Below are positions 34,524-46,608 of a stretch of DNA of 64,000 bases, piece after piece (the stretch's first letter is position 1; the number at the start of each line of letters is the position of its first letter). The stretch is from Grifola frondosa (taxonomy: Eukaryota; Basidiomycota; Agaricomycetes; Polyporales; Grifolaceae), in contig LUGG01000003.1 of NCBI GenBank assembly GCA_001683735.1, forward strand, positions 2,356,001 through 2,420,000. Reading direction: 5' to 3'. Under the pieces are notes generated by a model, which saw only the letters and a list, made by a program, of their open reading frames with translations, did no database searches and was not told where the DNA came from. The position numbers and the translations under genes were made by a program.

Positions 34524-35690
34524 CAAAATGGTGACCACAGCTGAATGGTCAATGCTAACAACAGTAAGTGATGTATTCTCCTGCCAGCATCTGGTGGACA
34601 TACGGTGAAGGTGGCGCTTCGAAGTAGCTTGAAGGCAGTGCATGAACGTATGGCGAGAGCGGTGCGTGTTGTGACGAATGTGCGGGGGTTCTAGGAAAGC
34701 CGTTTGGAACGGCTCAGCCAATAAACTCGGAGCATCCTGTATGGATAGACATTAGTATGACTGTCGACAGCTGGTACCGGACTTACCGAGTTGAAAGCGG
34801 AAATTCTTGTCCTCTTGGCAGCTTGTTGGTCCGCGACCTGGCTACTTGCTTCCTCAAGCGACAGTGGACATTAGTATATTGCTGACCTTCAAGCCCGCTG
34901 CAGGATGGCACCAGTTGTCGGTCATGCTGTCGCTGCCAATAACAGTGCACAACCGAGTGTGGTGGCTGTGCCACTATCTATGGTGACACCTGAGTACACA
35001 TTTGGTCCCACGGATGACTTGCAATCGGAGCAGGTGTTACTGGATATGGACAGTGGTGGCGAAAATCAGCTCTTTTTGCCCTTATGGCGAGGAAGATATT
35101 GACGATTTCTTTGCACTAGACTCAGCAGAGGATGTCTCACTTGATACGGATGAGTTGAATAGCAATTAATAGGATTTGTGTTGAATATTATGATGTAGCA
35201 ACGGAATCGGAGAGATATTCGACAGTGGGAGAAGCTTGATTTCACGAAGTCAATTCTCCCACGCTCCACCTGGCAAAAGGGCGCCCAATTTGCCCAGCCG
35301 TTCTGGCGAACAGGAGGAGTGCCACGACGGAGTTTGAATCTCTAATCGCCAGAACGGCTGGGGACGAGCCTAGGGTCATCAAATGGTTGCCAATAGCGTG
35401 ATTGACCATCTTACAGACCTCTCGGCGAGATCCGATAAGGTCACCATGGCAGGTTAATTCATATCTGGCTCGAAGGTTGCTGTAAGGTCCTAAATAAACG
35501 GGCGTGTAGATTTGTTCTTTCATATGTAGTTACTGCGCTTCTTGTTTCCCAGGCTGTCAAACGTATACTTATACCATGTCTCACTGTGCCGAGTTGCTTA
35601 CATCGCGCTCACAAGGCCTTACATTCTGGTCGCATATTTTCACACAAGAGACTTGAATTCCACTTGAAGGTGAAGATGAGTTGATTCTTT
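34524..35690. other. Decayed repeats; no intact gene
   Basis: At 34590-34700 the minus strand encodes fragments of the HAPPSPY repeat (SPYVHALPSSYFEAPPSPYVH) found in full at 4293-4916. A plus-strand acidic tail (EEDIDDFFALDSAEDVSLDTDELNSN in pieces) ends at about 35169 and could be the end of an old transposon gene. The rest has no gene. Confidence 0.5.
35230..35520 (-). mobile_element. Possible second SINE-like copy
   Basis: On the minus strand, GGGCAAATTGGGCGCCCTTTTGCC and GAATTGACTTCGTGAAATC (35233-35300) repeat the body of the 3651-4140 element. About 40 bp upstream in that orientation lies GATTCAAACTCC, resembling a pol III B box. The tract ends in an inverted GTGGGAGAA/TTCTCCCAC pair. 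Confidence 0.35.
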
Positions 35691-35697
35691 CGGGTCT

Positions 35698-36655
35698 GTG
35701 ATTGTTGTAGATTGGTTGCAACTAGTATTCAAGCCCACATTCAAGTTGTGCAGAAGGTTTCTCGCTGAATTTATGATAGTAAAATTCCCGTCCGACTCGT
35801 GCAATGCACCGCCAAGTTACTTGGAGTCAGAGGCATCACCACCAATCTACCAGGAACAAGTACGGGATTCCCAGTACGCGATCTTATCATCTCATGCCAC
35901 GACGTTAACGCTAGCAATGTTCGGCAAATTGTTGATATTGATGTGCAGAACTCGTAAGATGTGTCTTGTCCTTGACCGAATATCCATTTATAACCATCGT
36001 CTCCGCAATGCAGAGGAAATCGATCTAACTTGTAACGTTGAGGTCATCAAAGCCACTGGACGTCTCAGCTGGATGGAGATTTGCCAAGAAATGCCCGTCG
36101 TGATCCATGGCCGCACCATTGCTAAGTCGGACAAATGTGAACGTCTTGTGAGTCCAATGAGTATGGCTGAAGCTTAAATCGACCGTTACTGATTAAGCTC
36201 TAGCAAAATGGTGACATCAAGGGACACTGGCTTGTAAATTTCGATGAGCCTGCCTGCAGACCTTACTGGGGTGACCTTTACGACAAGGTTTGTCTACCTA
36301 GCGAGGGCTAGCACGGAGACTAATAATGCAATCACCGCAGGGCTGCATTGAAGGAGGTTCGGGTATGAAAGTGAGTCTTAACGACGCTCCCAACCTCTGT
36401 CCTTAATGACATCATGTTCTGCAGCGCGTGGAAGCCCGGATTTGGGGTCTCAAAAGCGGAGAGGATTGGGCTGCATTGTGTGGAAGCACCTCTGCCACAA
36501 TTGATGGTCGATGGTTCGATCGCCCTACCCGCTGTGAATGGAGGGTACGTTACTCGTCCAAAATCTGAAAAATCTCCATGCTGAGACGGCTAAGCGTAGG
36601 GCATATTTCATGGAATGGTTGGATGTGGGAATTCCCAAGTGTCCGGTGTCGGTAA
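35698..36655 (+). CDS. Duplicated Cys-rich domain protein, paralog A (short, no clear membrane helix)
   Basis: Exons end with 36204-36287 (84 nt), 36341-36370 (30 nt), 36425-36544 (120 nt) and 36600-36655, the same exon sizes as in the paralogs at 45.2 and 47.3 kb. Domain half one: SWMEICQEMPVVIHGRTIAK, CE, then GHWLVNFDEPACRPYWGDLYDK. Half two: GCIEGGSGMK, RVEARIWGLKSGEDW, CGSTSATIDGRWFDRPTRCE and a last GIFHGMVG block. The last exon is 56 nt instead of 57, so the conserved MWEF..CR ending falls out of frame unless one A is restored near 36622. The N-terminus contains APPSYLESEASPPIY; the upstream exons (35698-36147) are uncertain, and no charged coiled coil is present. Confidence 0.6.
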
Positions 36656-36992
36656 TCTGTTCTTTGTGCATGCTACTGTATTGTGTATTTTCTTGGACGT
36701 ACTACCTTGGACCGCAGGTGTGCTGTTGTACTTTGTCGCTGTACGTGCGTAGATACCCGGTCTTTTTCCAGAATATTCTGCATACGCCGTCTGTACCGCG
36801 ATGGTACAATCAATTTCTTGACCATCAAGCAGAATAGGACACGAGAAAGACGGGTATACACGAAGTTCCACGATTTAATTGTCCTGACGATTTCAGAGCA
36901 GAAATGGATATATGCTACAACCCTCGCGGGGGAACGACTTCTCCATCTATGGCCACACTTCACATATTCACAACTTCACTCCCGTACTCCGT
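36656..36992. other. Intergenic, convergent genes
   Basis: Between paralog A and the end of the branching enzyme gene. No gene or repeat seen. Confidence 0.5.
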
Positions 36993-39344
36993 TCAGTACT
37001 TCGCTAACACGATGCACGTGCGCGTGGGGATATACACCTGCATAGAGTACTGTCAAAAATCAGAATATAACTCACGAAGCCAGAAGCCACATGCCTGCAG
37101 GAAGTTCTTCCGCCCATTCCATTCCAGTGGCGTCGTGAAGTACTGCCCTCCGAGCTTCACGTTATCGAATCCCCCGAACTGCTTCTCGTCGCTCGTGAGC
37201 ACAACGTGGTACTCGCCGGGCTCCTGCACGCCCACGCGATAGTCCGTGAACGACTGCGTTGGGTGGAAGTTGAACACGAACAGCACGCCCGCGCGCTCAT
37301 ACACGATGACCTTGTCGACGTCGTGCTTCAGTGAGACGTACGCCGGTTCGGCTGCGAGCCAGCCGTACTTGTCCTCTGCCGCGTTCATCGCCTTGTCAAA
37401 CTCGTTGAGGTAACGGTATCGCAGAAGATGGTCATCGACCACGTTCCACTGTCGGCGCGCGTAGTGGAACGAGTTACAGTTTCCTTCGCGAGGAAAGTCC
37501 AGCCACTAAGGTGGTGTGAATACTCACTCCGAACACAGCACTTCCGAGCACAACGCACCTCTGGATGTCCGAACTCGTTCCCCTCAAAATTGAGGTATCC
37601 CTCCCCACCGAGAGAATGAACAAGCAGACTACTACCATCAGCGAAGCTTACAAAGCGCCGCGTTCAGACTCACCGAATCATCTTGTGCAGCGCGATGCCG
37701 CGCGCGATCACGGGTGTGTACTCAGTCAGGTCTGACATATTCGTGTACATCTCCTTGTCCATCAGCCAGAACGCCAGCGTTTTGTCGCCCACCAGCGCCT
37801 GGTCGTGGCTCTCCGCGTAAGCGATGCTCTTCTCGCGGTACCGCCTATTCGTCAAAGTATGTACGATATTGGAGAGGTCCCACTCATCGTCACGTTTGTG
37901 CTTCAACAACTTGATCCACATATCCGGGATGGCCATGGACAGCCTGTAGTCGAATCCTACACCGCCCTTTGAGACGGGCACACAAAGGAGGGGCATGCCC
38001 GACACATCCTCGGCGATGGTGATGCAGAAGGGATAGAGCGTGTGCATCGCGTCATTCGCGAGCATCAAGTACACGATCGCCTCAAGGTCTGCCGCCGGGC
38101 CAAAATACTCGTGGTACCCTCCCGAGAAGCCAGTTCCGATGCCGTGGTGCACGTACATCATGCTGGTCACTCCGTCGAACCTGAACCCGTCAAACCGGTA
38201 TTCTTCCATCCAGAATCGCAAGTTGCTCATCAGGAACCGTAACACTTCATGGCTCCCGTAGTTGAACAATCGGCTATCCCAGAGCTCGTGCCGCCCCTTC
38301 CCGCCCTCGTGGAAGTAGAGATGGTCGGTGCCATCGAACTGGTTCAGCCCATCGAGCACATTATTGCTTGCGTGTGAGTGTACGATATCGAGGAGTACTG
38401 TAATGCCCATGGCATGCGCGGTGTCGATGAGCTCCTTGAGATCTTCCGGGCTTCCATAGCGTGAGCTAGCGGCGAAGAAGCTCGTCACCTGGTATCCGAA
38501 TGCTGATTATACGCGACGTTAGTCTGATATGCACAATAGCACGATGATTACTCACAAGCATAGTAAGCATGCTCCATGACCGCCATCAGCTGGATGGTGT
38601 TGTAGCCCAAATCCCTAATCCGAGGTAGGATATCGGTGGTGAACTCGCTGTAGGTGCCAACGCGATACTCGGAAGTGGAGATCCCGACATGTGCCTCATA
38701 TATGCGCACGCTCTTCGGCTGTGGAGGTCTCGGATGCTTGAATTTGTACCTGTGCTCCTCAGGGGGTGCCAGAAACGCGCGTCGTATACAGGAGACACTG
38801 CCAGGTCCTGGGTTACGCGCGTAATCCAGGCAGGGAGACGCTCTATGCGCTCTCCAGATGGAATGACCATGGATATCTGTTTAGATTAGCCAACTATGTT
38901 GCGTCTAGGCATGAAGTTGCGTACCTTCAATTTGGAATCATGTGGAATCGCGCATACTCCCGGTGCCTTGGGAGGAATAGTAACCTCCCAAACTCCAAAC
39001 GGGTCCTTCTTCATCGGGTTTGCTGCCCTATCCCAGTGATCTTCATAAAATCAGCTTCGGGCGACGGCTTCAAGATAAGGGGTGAACGTACTGAAGTCGC
39101 CAATCAAAGTAGCCTCCTTCGCGTTCGGAGCCCATTCACGATATACGACCTCCCCGTTCTTCCCGACGTTCAACCCAAACTTGAGATAGCCCTTGGTGAA
39201 GGCATCATATCCGCCCTCAACCTCGTCAATGGTATCTTTCCACTTCCTGAATAAATCGTGACGATGGATGATATTGGGAACGTCAGGCTCAAGCCATGGG
39301 TCGATATCGAGAATCGTCTTGGAATCGAGAGATGCTGTGGGCAT
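36993..39344 (-). CDS. GLC3: 1,4-alpha-glucan (glycogen) branching enzyme
   Basis: Seven exons: 39344-39092, 39040-38925, 38876-38556, 38502-37674, 37628-37559, 37505-37095 and 37037-36993, about 681 residues. The N-terminal carbohydrate-binding part reads [22 protein letters not shown]. The GH13 core has [31 protein letters not shown], then [21 protein letters not shown] (nucleophile Asp), [12 protein letters not shown] (acid/base Glu) and [13 protein letters not shown] (third acid). C-terminal [22 protein letters not shown] and [16 protein letters not shown] follow. It makes alpha-1,6 branches in glycogen in the cytosol. Two oddities: the G5 run at 38762-38766 lacks one base needed to continue from FWHP into the next strand, and the last intron (37038-37094) appears to use a GC donor; without splicing the protein would end [13 protein letters not shown]. 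Confidence 0.93.
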
Positions 39345-39809
39345 GATAGGCAGATGATGGAGAATCTAGGAGAAAGAGTACGGGGTGGTATTTGTACTGG
39401 GGCTGCTACTTATTGGAGTCGCAGTCGAGACCCAGACGAGTGCTAGTCCCTCCATTGGTTACTTGCGCGTCGACGTCACCGTGCCCCGGTGTTCGGGGGG
39501 CCTCGACTTCAAATGTCTGAAATATGATTTACGCAGTCGCAAATAAAACAGAACATGCTAAGGAATAAGCAAAAACGAATGCGTACGCGACAGAACAAAC
39601 CAGACACAAGTTCAAGACGCAGCAATAGGCGGACAGGAAGAATTGTGACAACATCACGCTCGCAAATCACGCGTTTCGTGTCACGCGTTGGGCAGGCGAA
39701 AGGGGTAACTCGGAGAATGGGAGGAGCATTCTCGGGCTAAGTCGATGAGCTCACTCAGTCTGCGGCCTGCCCTCTTCATGCCACGTCCTCTGCGCGTCCT
39801 GCAACTGTG
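39345..39809. promoter_or_regulatory. Shared promoter region of divergent genes
   Basis: The branching enzyme gene (minus) and the spermidine-synthase-like gene (plus) start 465 bp apart and face away from each other. No specific motif can be assigned. Confidence 0.4.
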
Positions 39810-42198
39810 ATGTCTGCAGAACGGTCTTCTCGCCAACAGAAGAAACAAGTCTTCGTGGATGCTGCGTCGAAGGCTATCTCTGTTGTGATCCTAGCTTCCC
39901 TCTCGCTCGTCGTGTTCAGCTATCGACGCGCCCTCGAACCTCTCTATGGCTCAGCTCCGACCAATCTACATATCAATAAGGTGATATGGTCCGCGTGTAT
40001 CCTGGGGAGCTTTGCTCCAACACTCTCAATCTGGCCTGCCACGCTGGTGGCAGGCATATTGTTAACTGCGATGCCTGCCTCCTCGTACTGGGTTGCAGTC
40101 TATACTGGGAGGATGGGAGACCCCGTTTGGGGACCTGTAGCGACTCACCTGGTTGTACTTGCTCCCATATTGTACATTGGTGTAGCCATCATCAAAGCTT
40201 TACAGGTTAGTAACTAGTCCAGCGCGTGTCGAACTGGTATGTTTCAATTGTGGCAGAGGGAGGTAAATGTTACAGACACACATTTTGAGAGAGCTTATCA
40301 ATTCGTGACTGCGTTCGTTCTTGATATACATTGAACGTATTCTGTACCTCTATCTTTGCGTCAAGCGTTGAATGCAATCCCACAAGTGCCATTAGAAGCC
40401 ATTCCCTGATGCATTGTCGAGTCGTCGCAGAACTGAACTTGTCTATCGTAGGAGAATCCTGATCAACAAGGAGCAGCTGCATCGACTCAGCAACTGATCA
40501 CACTTCCAGTGTGTCAGACTGCGATCACGGCGCTTCAGGGTCTTTGGCCTGCCATCCCATACACAAGCTCAATTTCCGAAAATCAAGTTGTAAGTGCACG
40601 TTTATTCGGCGCATACATGTTGGTGGACATGAATACTCCATTAGTTCGCTCAATTAGGCACCTTTGCGGTAGTTCTTTGGATTGTTGCTCCGCTTCTTCC
40701 ATCATTAGATGCTTCACCAGAGTCGGAGTCTACTCCCGCACCTGTCGTTCCTCCAGCTGCACCTAAAACTAAAGCGCAGCGAAAGAAAGTCTCGATTGAC
40801 AAGCCTTCTCAGCCAATTAATTCACCCAAAACCCCGACTCAGGGCCCAGCCGGCCTGAATATGCAGCGCGCTGTCCTTCTGCCCATTCTCCCGCTGCTCA
40901 CTTTCACCCTCTTTCGGTCACCTACACTTCCCAAGCCTCTCCCGGAACCTTATACTCACCCCACCTATCCGCTTCGCATCCTCTCATCTGTCCGCTCATC
41001 TTTCTCGAGCGTCGTTGTAGTCGGAGAGTCCCTGCCTTCAAACCCTGGCGTGTCCGGCACAATGGACTATCTGCGATACCTTCGCGCTGGTCACTCGTTG
41101 CTCGGTGGCGTATGGGTTGGCCCGAAAGCTCAGAGCGACTCGGGACCACCTTCAGTAGATGAAGCGGGAGAAGCGATCGGAGACTCCATCTACAGTGCTT
41201 TTGTGGTCCAGGAGGCGACAAGGCTGGTCGAAAGGCCTGACCACACCGAACCTCAGAATGCGTTGATGATGTACGCATCAGATTCCATTAGCTTAGTTAC
41301 CCACAAACTGAAGATTGTTGTCCAGCGGTCTTGGCGCAGGTATTGCCGCTACTTCCTTTATGAAACATAATATCTCCACTACAATTGTGGAGATCGATCC
41401 CGCTGTCTATGATGCCGCCAAGCGCTTTTTTGGTCTGCCTGCTCCGGAACCCGGGAAGCTCTTCTTTCAGGATGCTCGGTCTTGGGTGAGCGCTCGACAG
41501 AGTCGACTTGAGGATCAAGAGAATACAGAAGAAGGCAGCCTCGGGGTTGTTCGTATTATTGTCCATGATTGCTTTTCTGGCGGTTCTGTACCCGGGCATC
41601 TGTTCACTCAAAAGTTCTGGATCTATCTCAAGACGCTGATGAGTCCGAATGGCGTTGTTGCTGTGGTGCGTCTCTGAAGGCGGCGTATTCCGATGGTATC
41701 CTCATTGATCTGCCCCCGTAAAGAATTTTGCTGGCCGACTCAACACGGACTCGGCTCGTTCCATCATTGTCACACTGCAAAGTGTGTTCCCCCAATGCCG
41801 GGCATTTTACGACTCGTTAACTCCGGCCGAGGATATAGAGAACGAATTCGTCAACTGGGTGCGCACCGATTTTTTGATGATGCTTCGATATAATCTCTGC
41901 TTACTCTGATATCCCGCAGGTGCTCTTTTGCTCGCCGTCATCATATCCGCTGAAGTTCCGCAGGTCAGAGTCTTCCGACTATCTCGGCTCCCGTCTCCGA
42001 AAGCATGTTCTCTCGAATCTACCTGAGCGCGAGGCCGACTTGAGCAAGGTTGTCGAAAGCATCTCGGAGAAGGAGAGGGAGCAGTACGTATTGTTGGATG
42101 GCAAGAATCCTCTTGTGCAGTGGCAAGAAAAAGACGCGGTGAGCCATTGGCGGATCATGAGGAATGTTTTGCCGGACGTTTTCTGGGAGACATATTGA
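39810..42198 (+). CDS. Membrane-anchored spermidine-synthase-like (class I SAM-binding) protein
   Basis: Six exons, 39810-40205, 40452-40589, 40645-41270, 41314-41665, 41724-41858 and 41920-42198, all joining in phase, give 641 residues. The first 200 residues contain four or five hydrophobic helices (AISVVILASLSLVVFSY, VIWSACILGSFAPTLSIWP, VATHLVVLAPILYIGVAII, FAVVLWIVAPLLPSL). A soluble linker leads to the Rossmann domain: MDYLRYLRAGHSLLGGVWV, LLSSGLGAGIAATSF (GxGxG), TTIVEIDPAVYDAAKRFF (acidic residue binding SAM-type ribose), QDARSWV, VHDCFSGGSVPGHLFT and PNGVVAV. Topology suggests a multi-pass ER or vacuolar protein with a cytosolic enzyme-like domain. Polyamine synthesis is not proven; the family also includes uncharacterised methyltransferase-like proteins. 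The first intron (246 bp) is unusually long here and might hide a short exon. Confidence 0.75.
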
Positions 42199-42479
42199 GG
42201 GAATTTAATGTATGTTATAAGCATCATCGTGAAATTTTGGATCGAGGTCTCGACATTCCTGTATTGCCACTAGTCGATCACTACAAAGTATTTCGATCGT
42301 GTTGTGTCAAGTCACGTTGGCGGACGCGTCCGTGCACGCGCAACCGCACACTCTGAGTTTGTAACTACTACGAGCGCGCCTCTCGCTGGTTTAGAACCGA
42401 CTTCGCGCTTCACTGCTACGGCTTCTAAGTACGTCAACAGTCTGTGTGAAGGCACCAACACCCTTGCGGTCCTCGGGCT

Positions 42480-44960
42480 ATGTCTGAGAATCTTCGTCAA
42501 TCCCCCCGACCGATAGTCACTTCAGTGTCCCCCGGCCGACCATCACCGCTCTCGCGTCCCCACTGGCCGTGGTCGACGTACACCCACCGGGCATCGTCCT
42601 CGTCGATATCTGTGCATTCGAGCAACAGCTCGACGCTGGGATCGCAGCCGTGGGACACCAGGGCCTCCGCGGTGTCCAGCCCCAACACGGTGTTACTATC
42701 CACGTCTCCCGCGGCTGTATCGCGCAACGCGGGGTCGTTGAGCACCAGCTACCAGAACAATATGCACGACGAAATTACGACTAGGCAATGGTCATTTAAT
42801 GTGGGTCGGTCTAATTAGCGCGCGCATGATATTCACGCTTGTCCTAGGCCTTTGAATGGATCATCCGGGATGTGAGCAGACTGAAAGAGTTCGTCGAGAG
42901 CCCAGCCCCTGTAGACAACGATGCTGCAGCGGACGGCAGTGAGGCACTGGGGTCGGAGGCGGATGAATTTGAGGTGCTCAGGGAGTCACCTATGCTAGAC
43001 GGAAAGTTCAAACTCGAGATAGGTATGTGACGTTGTCCAACATGTGTTGTGCTACTTTGTTCTGAGGGCAATCATTGCAGTTAAGGCCTCAAATTTAGAA
43101 CTGTCAGAGGGGCTGATACCCCAACGCCGAGGACTCAGACCCAATCGCTCGCGCTCTATATCACTGCTCTCATGATCGACTTCGCCAATGCAGACTACGA
43201 ACTATCCGCGTCCATGTTTGCGGGAATCAAATGCCAGGATGACCGTGTGGGCGAGCGCGGTGCTCGTGTGCGTTGGGCTTGGGAGAACTGGCAGGATGGC
43301 TGGACATTCCGGCAGGGAAGTGAGGTCTGGGGTAAGTCAAGGAGTCCTTTGTTACCCTTCATCGAATTCACTGGATGTTTCAGAGTGCCATTTGCCTTCG
43401 CTTGCTACTCTCCTTGAGAACCCAAGAATTAAGGAGACAGATTCTTTTGTCCTCTGCGTCCAGATGCACTGTCCGATAGGGCCCTTCTTTCCTCAGCAGC
43501 CATCAGCCAGTTACGTTCCGCAAGATCTGCTAGAGGGTCTTGAAGCTTCTTTGGACAATCCGAGTGAGTATATACGATGAGACCATGCTCTGGCTGACAT
43601 CCCAATAGACACCGGTGATGTCCAGTTCGTTTGCTTAGAGCGCATGAACGCTCAGCAAGACTCGGTGGACCCTCCTGACTCTCCCAATACTGCTACCCCC
43701 ACAGCCGTCGCTCATCCTCCTCACAATCGTCATCTGTGCCACAGACTTTGGCCCGCAAGCGGATTATATACGCCCACTCCGACATCCTCGTTCGCCGTTC
43801 AGAATACTTCGCCACAATGCTCAATTCGTCATTCTCGGAGAGCTCCAATTCCGGAGTACTTCTGCCTGGCGAGCGGAAGGTCTACACGGTGGTGGTTGAA
43901 GAGGCCGACTTTGTGACCATATACTGGTTGCTAAAGTGGGTCTATGCGAACTGGCTGCTCTTCCGCAAGGAGGATGATCCCCGAGAGGCTGTCGACGACA
44001 TCGGGGCAGGTTGGAGCGCCAGGGGCCTCGGCAAGGATGAATGGGAATGGAAGGTCTTCGCTAAGGGAGTACCCTCCGGGAGTCAAAGCGGCGGGGGATT
44101 GAGCGACGCTCGCAGTGTCGCGAGCGGTGAGAGCGTTCGATCGAGTAGCGGCGGAGATAAGGGGAAGCAAACCCGTGTGGCCAGCCAAAGCCAAACCACG
44201 CCTTCGATGAGAGCAAGTCATCCCGGTGGCTCAACCTCTTCGAAGAATCCTCCGTCCACGGCATCCATCCGGCCCTCTCCTCAGCAGACTCGCCGTCCAA
44301 CTAATTCCTCGACGTCGGGAAACGCTTCCGCATTGACAGTCCCGATGACTACCACATCTTCTCCGTCTGCACCTAGAGGACCGAAGCCAGTCCCTATTCC
44401 GCTGTCGCCCTCTACGACCAATTTCTCGCCTCCCACCCATTACCCGCTTTCTCCACATCAGCGCCAGCGAAATCCCGCTGTGTCTACGACAGACCCCCAT
44501 GCCCATCCTACCCCGGCTCCGCCACCTGCTTCTGCACTGTCTATGTACCAAGTCGCACATCGGTATTCTATACCCGGCCTTGCCTCCCTTGCTCTGGAGC
44601 ACATCATGACAACGCTCACACCTCAGTCGAGTTTCGGCATTTTGCTTGCCACGTCTACGTGGGATGAGCTACATTCTCTGGTGGAGGTACGTTTCCAACC
44701 CATGTCACTGCTCCGCTGAAAGTCTGATTGATTGGTAACAGGACTATGTCGTCGAGAAATGGGAAGAGGTCTCTATATCTGAAGAATTTGAGCAATGTTG
44801 TCAGGAAGTAGCCAGCGGAGAGTACGTTGTTTCTGATATTTTTCCGAGGCTGCTCTGACCCGTGTTTACGTTCAGTTGGGGCCCCGAGGGAGGGAAGACT
44901 CTTGCAGCGCTATTCAGGCGTTTGCGATCCCCAAACATGACGTCGTACACGCGCAGTTAG
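42480..44960 (+). CDS. MATH/BTB-like domain protein
   Basis: Starts MSENLRQSPRPIVTSVSPGR, followed by a Ser-rich stretch. Then comes EITTRQWSFNAFEWIIRDVSRLKEF, which has the look of a MATH strand pair. The central part is ALMIDFANADYELSASMFAGIKC, RWAWENWQDGWTFRQGSEVWECHLPSLA and SFVLCVQMH. A BTB-type block follows: ARKRIIYAHSDILVRRSEYFATMLNSSFSE, VVEEADFVTIYWLLKWVYANW. A long disordered Ser/Pro insert separates this from the BTB helical end (VAHRYSIPGLASLALEHIMTTLTPQSSF, DELHSLVEDYVVEKWEEV). The last exons join over 44686 and 44823 introns and stop at 44958-44960. Such proteins usually act as substrate adaptors of cullin-3 ligases; that role is inferred. Confidence 0.7.
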
Positions 44961-45227
44961 ACCCCTACACAAATACCCATTGTAACACGTTCTGTATCAT
45001 ATAATTGATTTCCGGCAAGCTGAATTGGTCCTGCTCGTTGATCCTGCAAGAACATGTTTGGTGTGCAAGCGCATGCCGAGATCAAACGATATATTCATAA
45101 TTACAGCAAGAAAGTGATCGCTGGGACCACGGAGTACAATTGCGGCCATTCAAATATTCACAAGCGAAGGATCTTTTCCCAAGAAACACACCCCAGGTAA
45201 GGGACTCATCCATATTCCCGAAAACGT

Positions 45228-46608
45228 TCACCGACATGAAAGGTTCTCGAACTCCCAGATACCGGTCATCCCACCGGGAGAGTCCTGGATTGTATTGTCT
45301 CAGTACGGATGCATTTTCGAAACTGAAGGACCGACATACTTCACAATAATCGGGAACCTTGGACGGCCTGCCAAAGATCCTGGCAGGGGTGCTGCCACAC
45401 ATAGCTCTCCAACCGTCTCCATCATTAAGACCTACAAGGCGAGCTGTCATGCGCTAGAGGACACATGTCAGTAAGTAGACTCGGAAGGAAGGAGGGGCAC
45501 TCACTTGGACACCCAGACTTCGGATACAGCCCTGGAATTAAACTCTTCAGTACTCGTCACTGTGATTCAAAGGTTAAAACTGATATCGGACCATATCATT
45601 TACATTGGTCCAATGAGGTCTGCAAGCAGGTTCATTGAAATTCACTGTCCAATGTGCCTCGATGTCACGCCTTCGCTATAATTTGAAGTAATGGCCACAT
45701 GACTGAACATTCACTGAACTAGTATCTCAAAAGACTCACCTCGCATTTGTGAGGTTTGGTAACAGGCCGACTGTTGATCATAATAGGCATTTCTTGACAA
45801 GCCTGTGTCCAACTTTGACCATCAGGAAGGTTCCGCAGAAAGCCTGCGTATATCCGAGTGTCGAATCCGCTGCAATGCGGCTCGCGGTAAGGTCCCTCCC
45901 AAAAGGTGCCTGCGCGCCTCCGCTCTTCCTCTCTCTGTCTTGCCTCGCCATCGTGCTCGCGATCCCACTGTTCTCGTTCTCGTTCATACTCTTGTCGCTC
46001 TCTCTCCCACTTCTCGCGCTCGATTCGATGGTTGATCGCTTCATCCTCCCATTTTTCACGTTGCTGGTTCATCTCCCACTCCCACTGTTCGCGCTCCTGC
46101 TGCTTTAGCTTTGTCTCTCTTTCCCATTGTTCGCGCAGTCGCGTGTGCTGCTTAGTCTCCCATTCCCATGCCATCCGCTGTCTTGCCTGTTCCATGGGAT
46201 CAACGCCACCTTGGGAGTACCACCAAAACGAGCTTTGCAAGACTACCACCAAGAGTGTGAGGAATATCATGATACCAGCGAAGATCTGTTGGTGCATCCT
46301 TTGCCGCCTGGCTTCAATCTCGCCGAAATCGCTGGCCAAATGATGTCCCGAGTTATGGAGTTGAGTGCGCTCATGCCTGCAAGTGAGAACGGGGATTGGT
46401 CAGTGCTCCCCACAAAACAAGTTCATCTTACGGGAGGTTGATAATTCGCCTAGCACTAAGAAGATACATCGCCATATCTCACTATGTACTAATGAATGGA
46501 GATTGACACTACTCACTCATGTAGATGTGAGCTTCGCACATATGCATCCGACGAATAGCTCGGTGGTGGACTACAGGATTGATACGACTGAACTCGCGGA
46601 GTTGTCAT
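45228..46608 (-). CDS. Membrane-anchored coiled-coil protein with duplicated Cys-rich domain, paralog B
   Basis: Seven exons (46608-46517, 46455-46432, 46376-45740, 45675-45592, 45531-45505, 45453-45340, 45284-45228) join in phase and encode 344 residues. MTTPRVQSYQSCSPPPSYSS starts a short cytosolic N-terminus. One hydrophobic helix, IFAGIMIFLTLLVVVLQSSFWW, lies about residues 65-87. About 100 residues of Glu/Arg/Lys/Gln-rich repeats follow (REQWERETKLKQQEREQWEW), a predicted long helix or coiled coil. Then the Cys-rich domain: CSGFDTRIYAGFLRNLPDGQSW, CQEMPIMINSRPVTKPHKCE, HWTVNFNEPACRPHW, GCIRS, RMTARLVGLNDGDGWRAMCGSTPARI and the end GMTGIWEFENLSCR. I know this domain from agaricomycete hypothetical proteins; no function is established. 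Type II membrane topology with the Cys domain outside the cytosol is inferred from its paired cysteines. Confidence 0.75.

Noticed and set aside
42497..42745. 82-codon acidic minus-strand frame
   Set aside because: Antisense to the first exon of the MATH/BTB-like gene; no motif.
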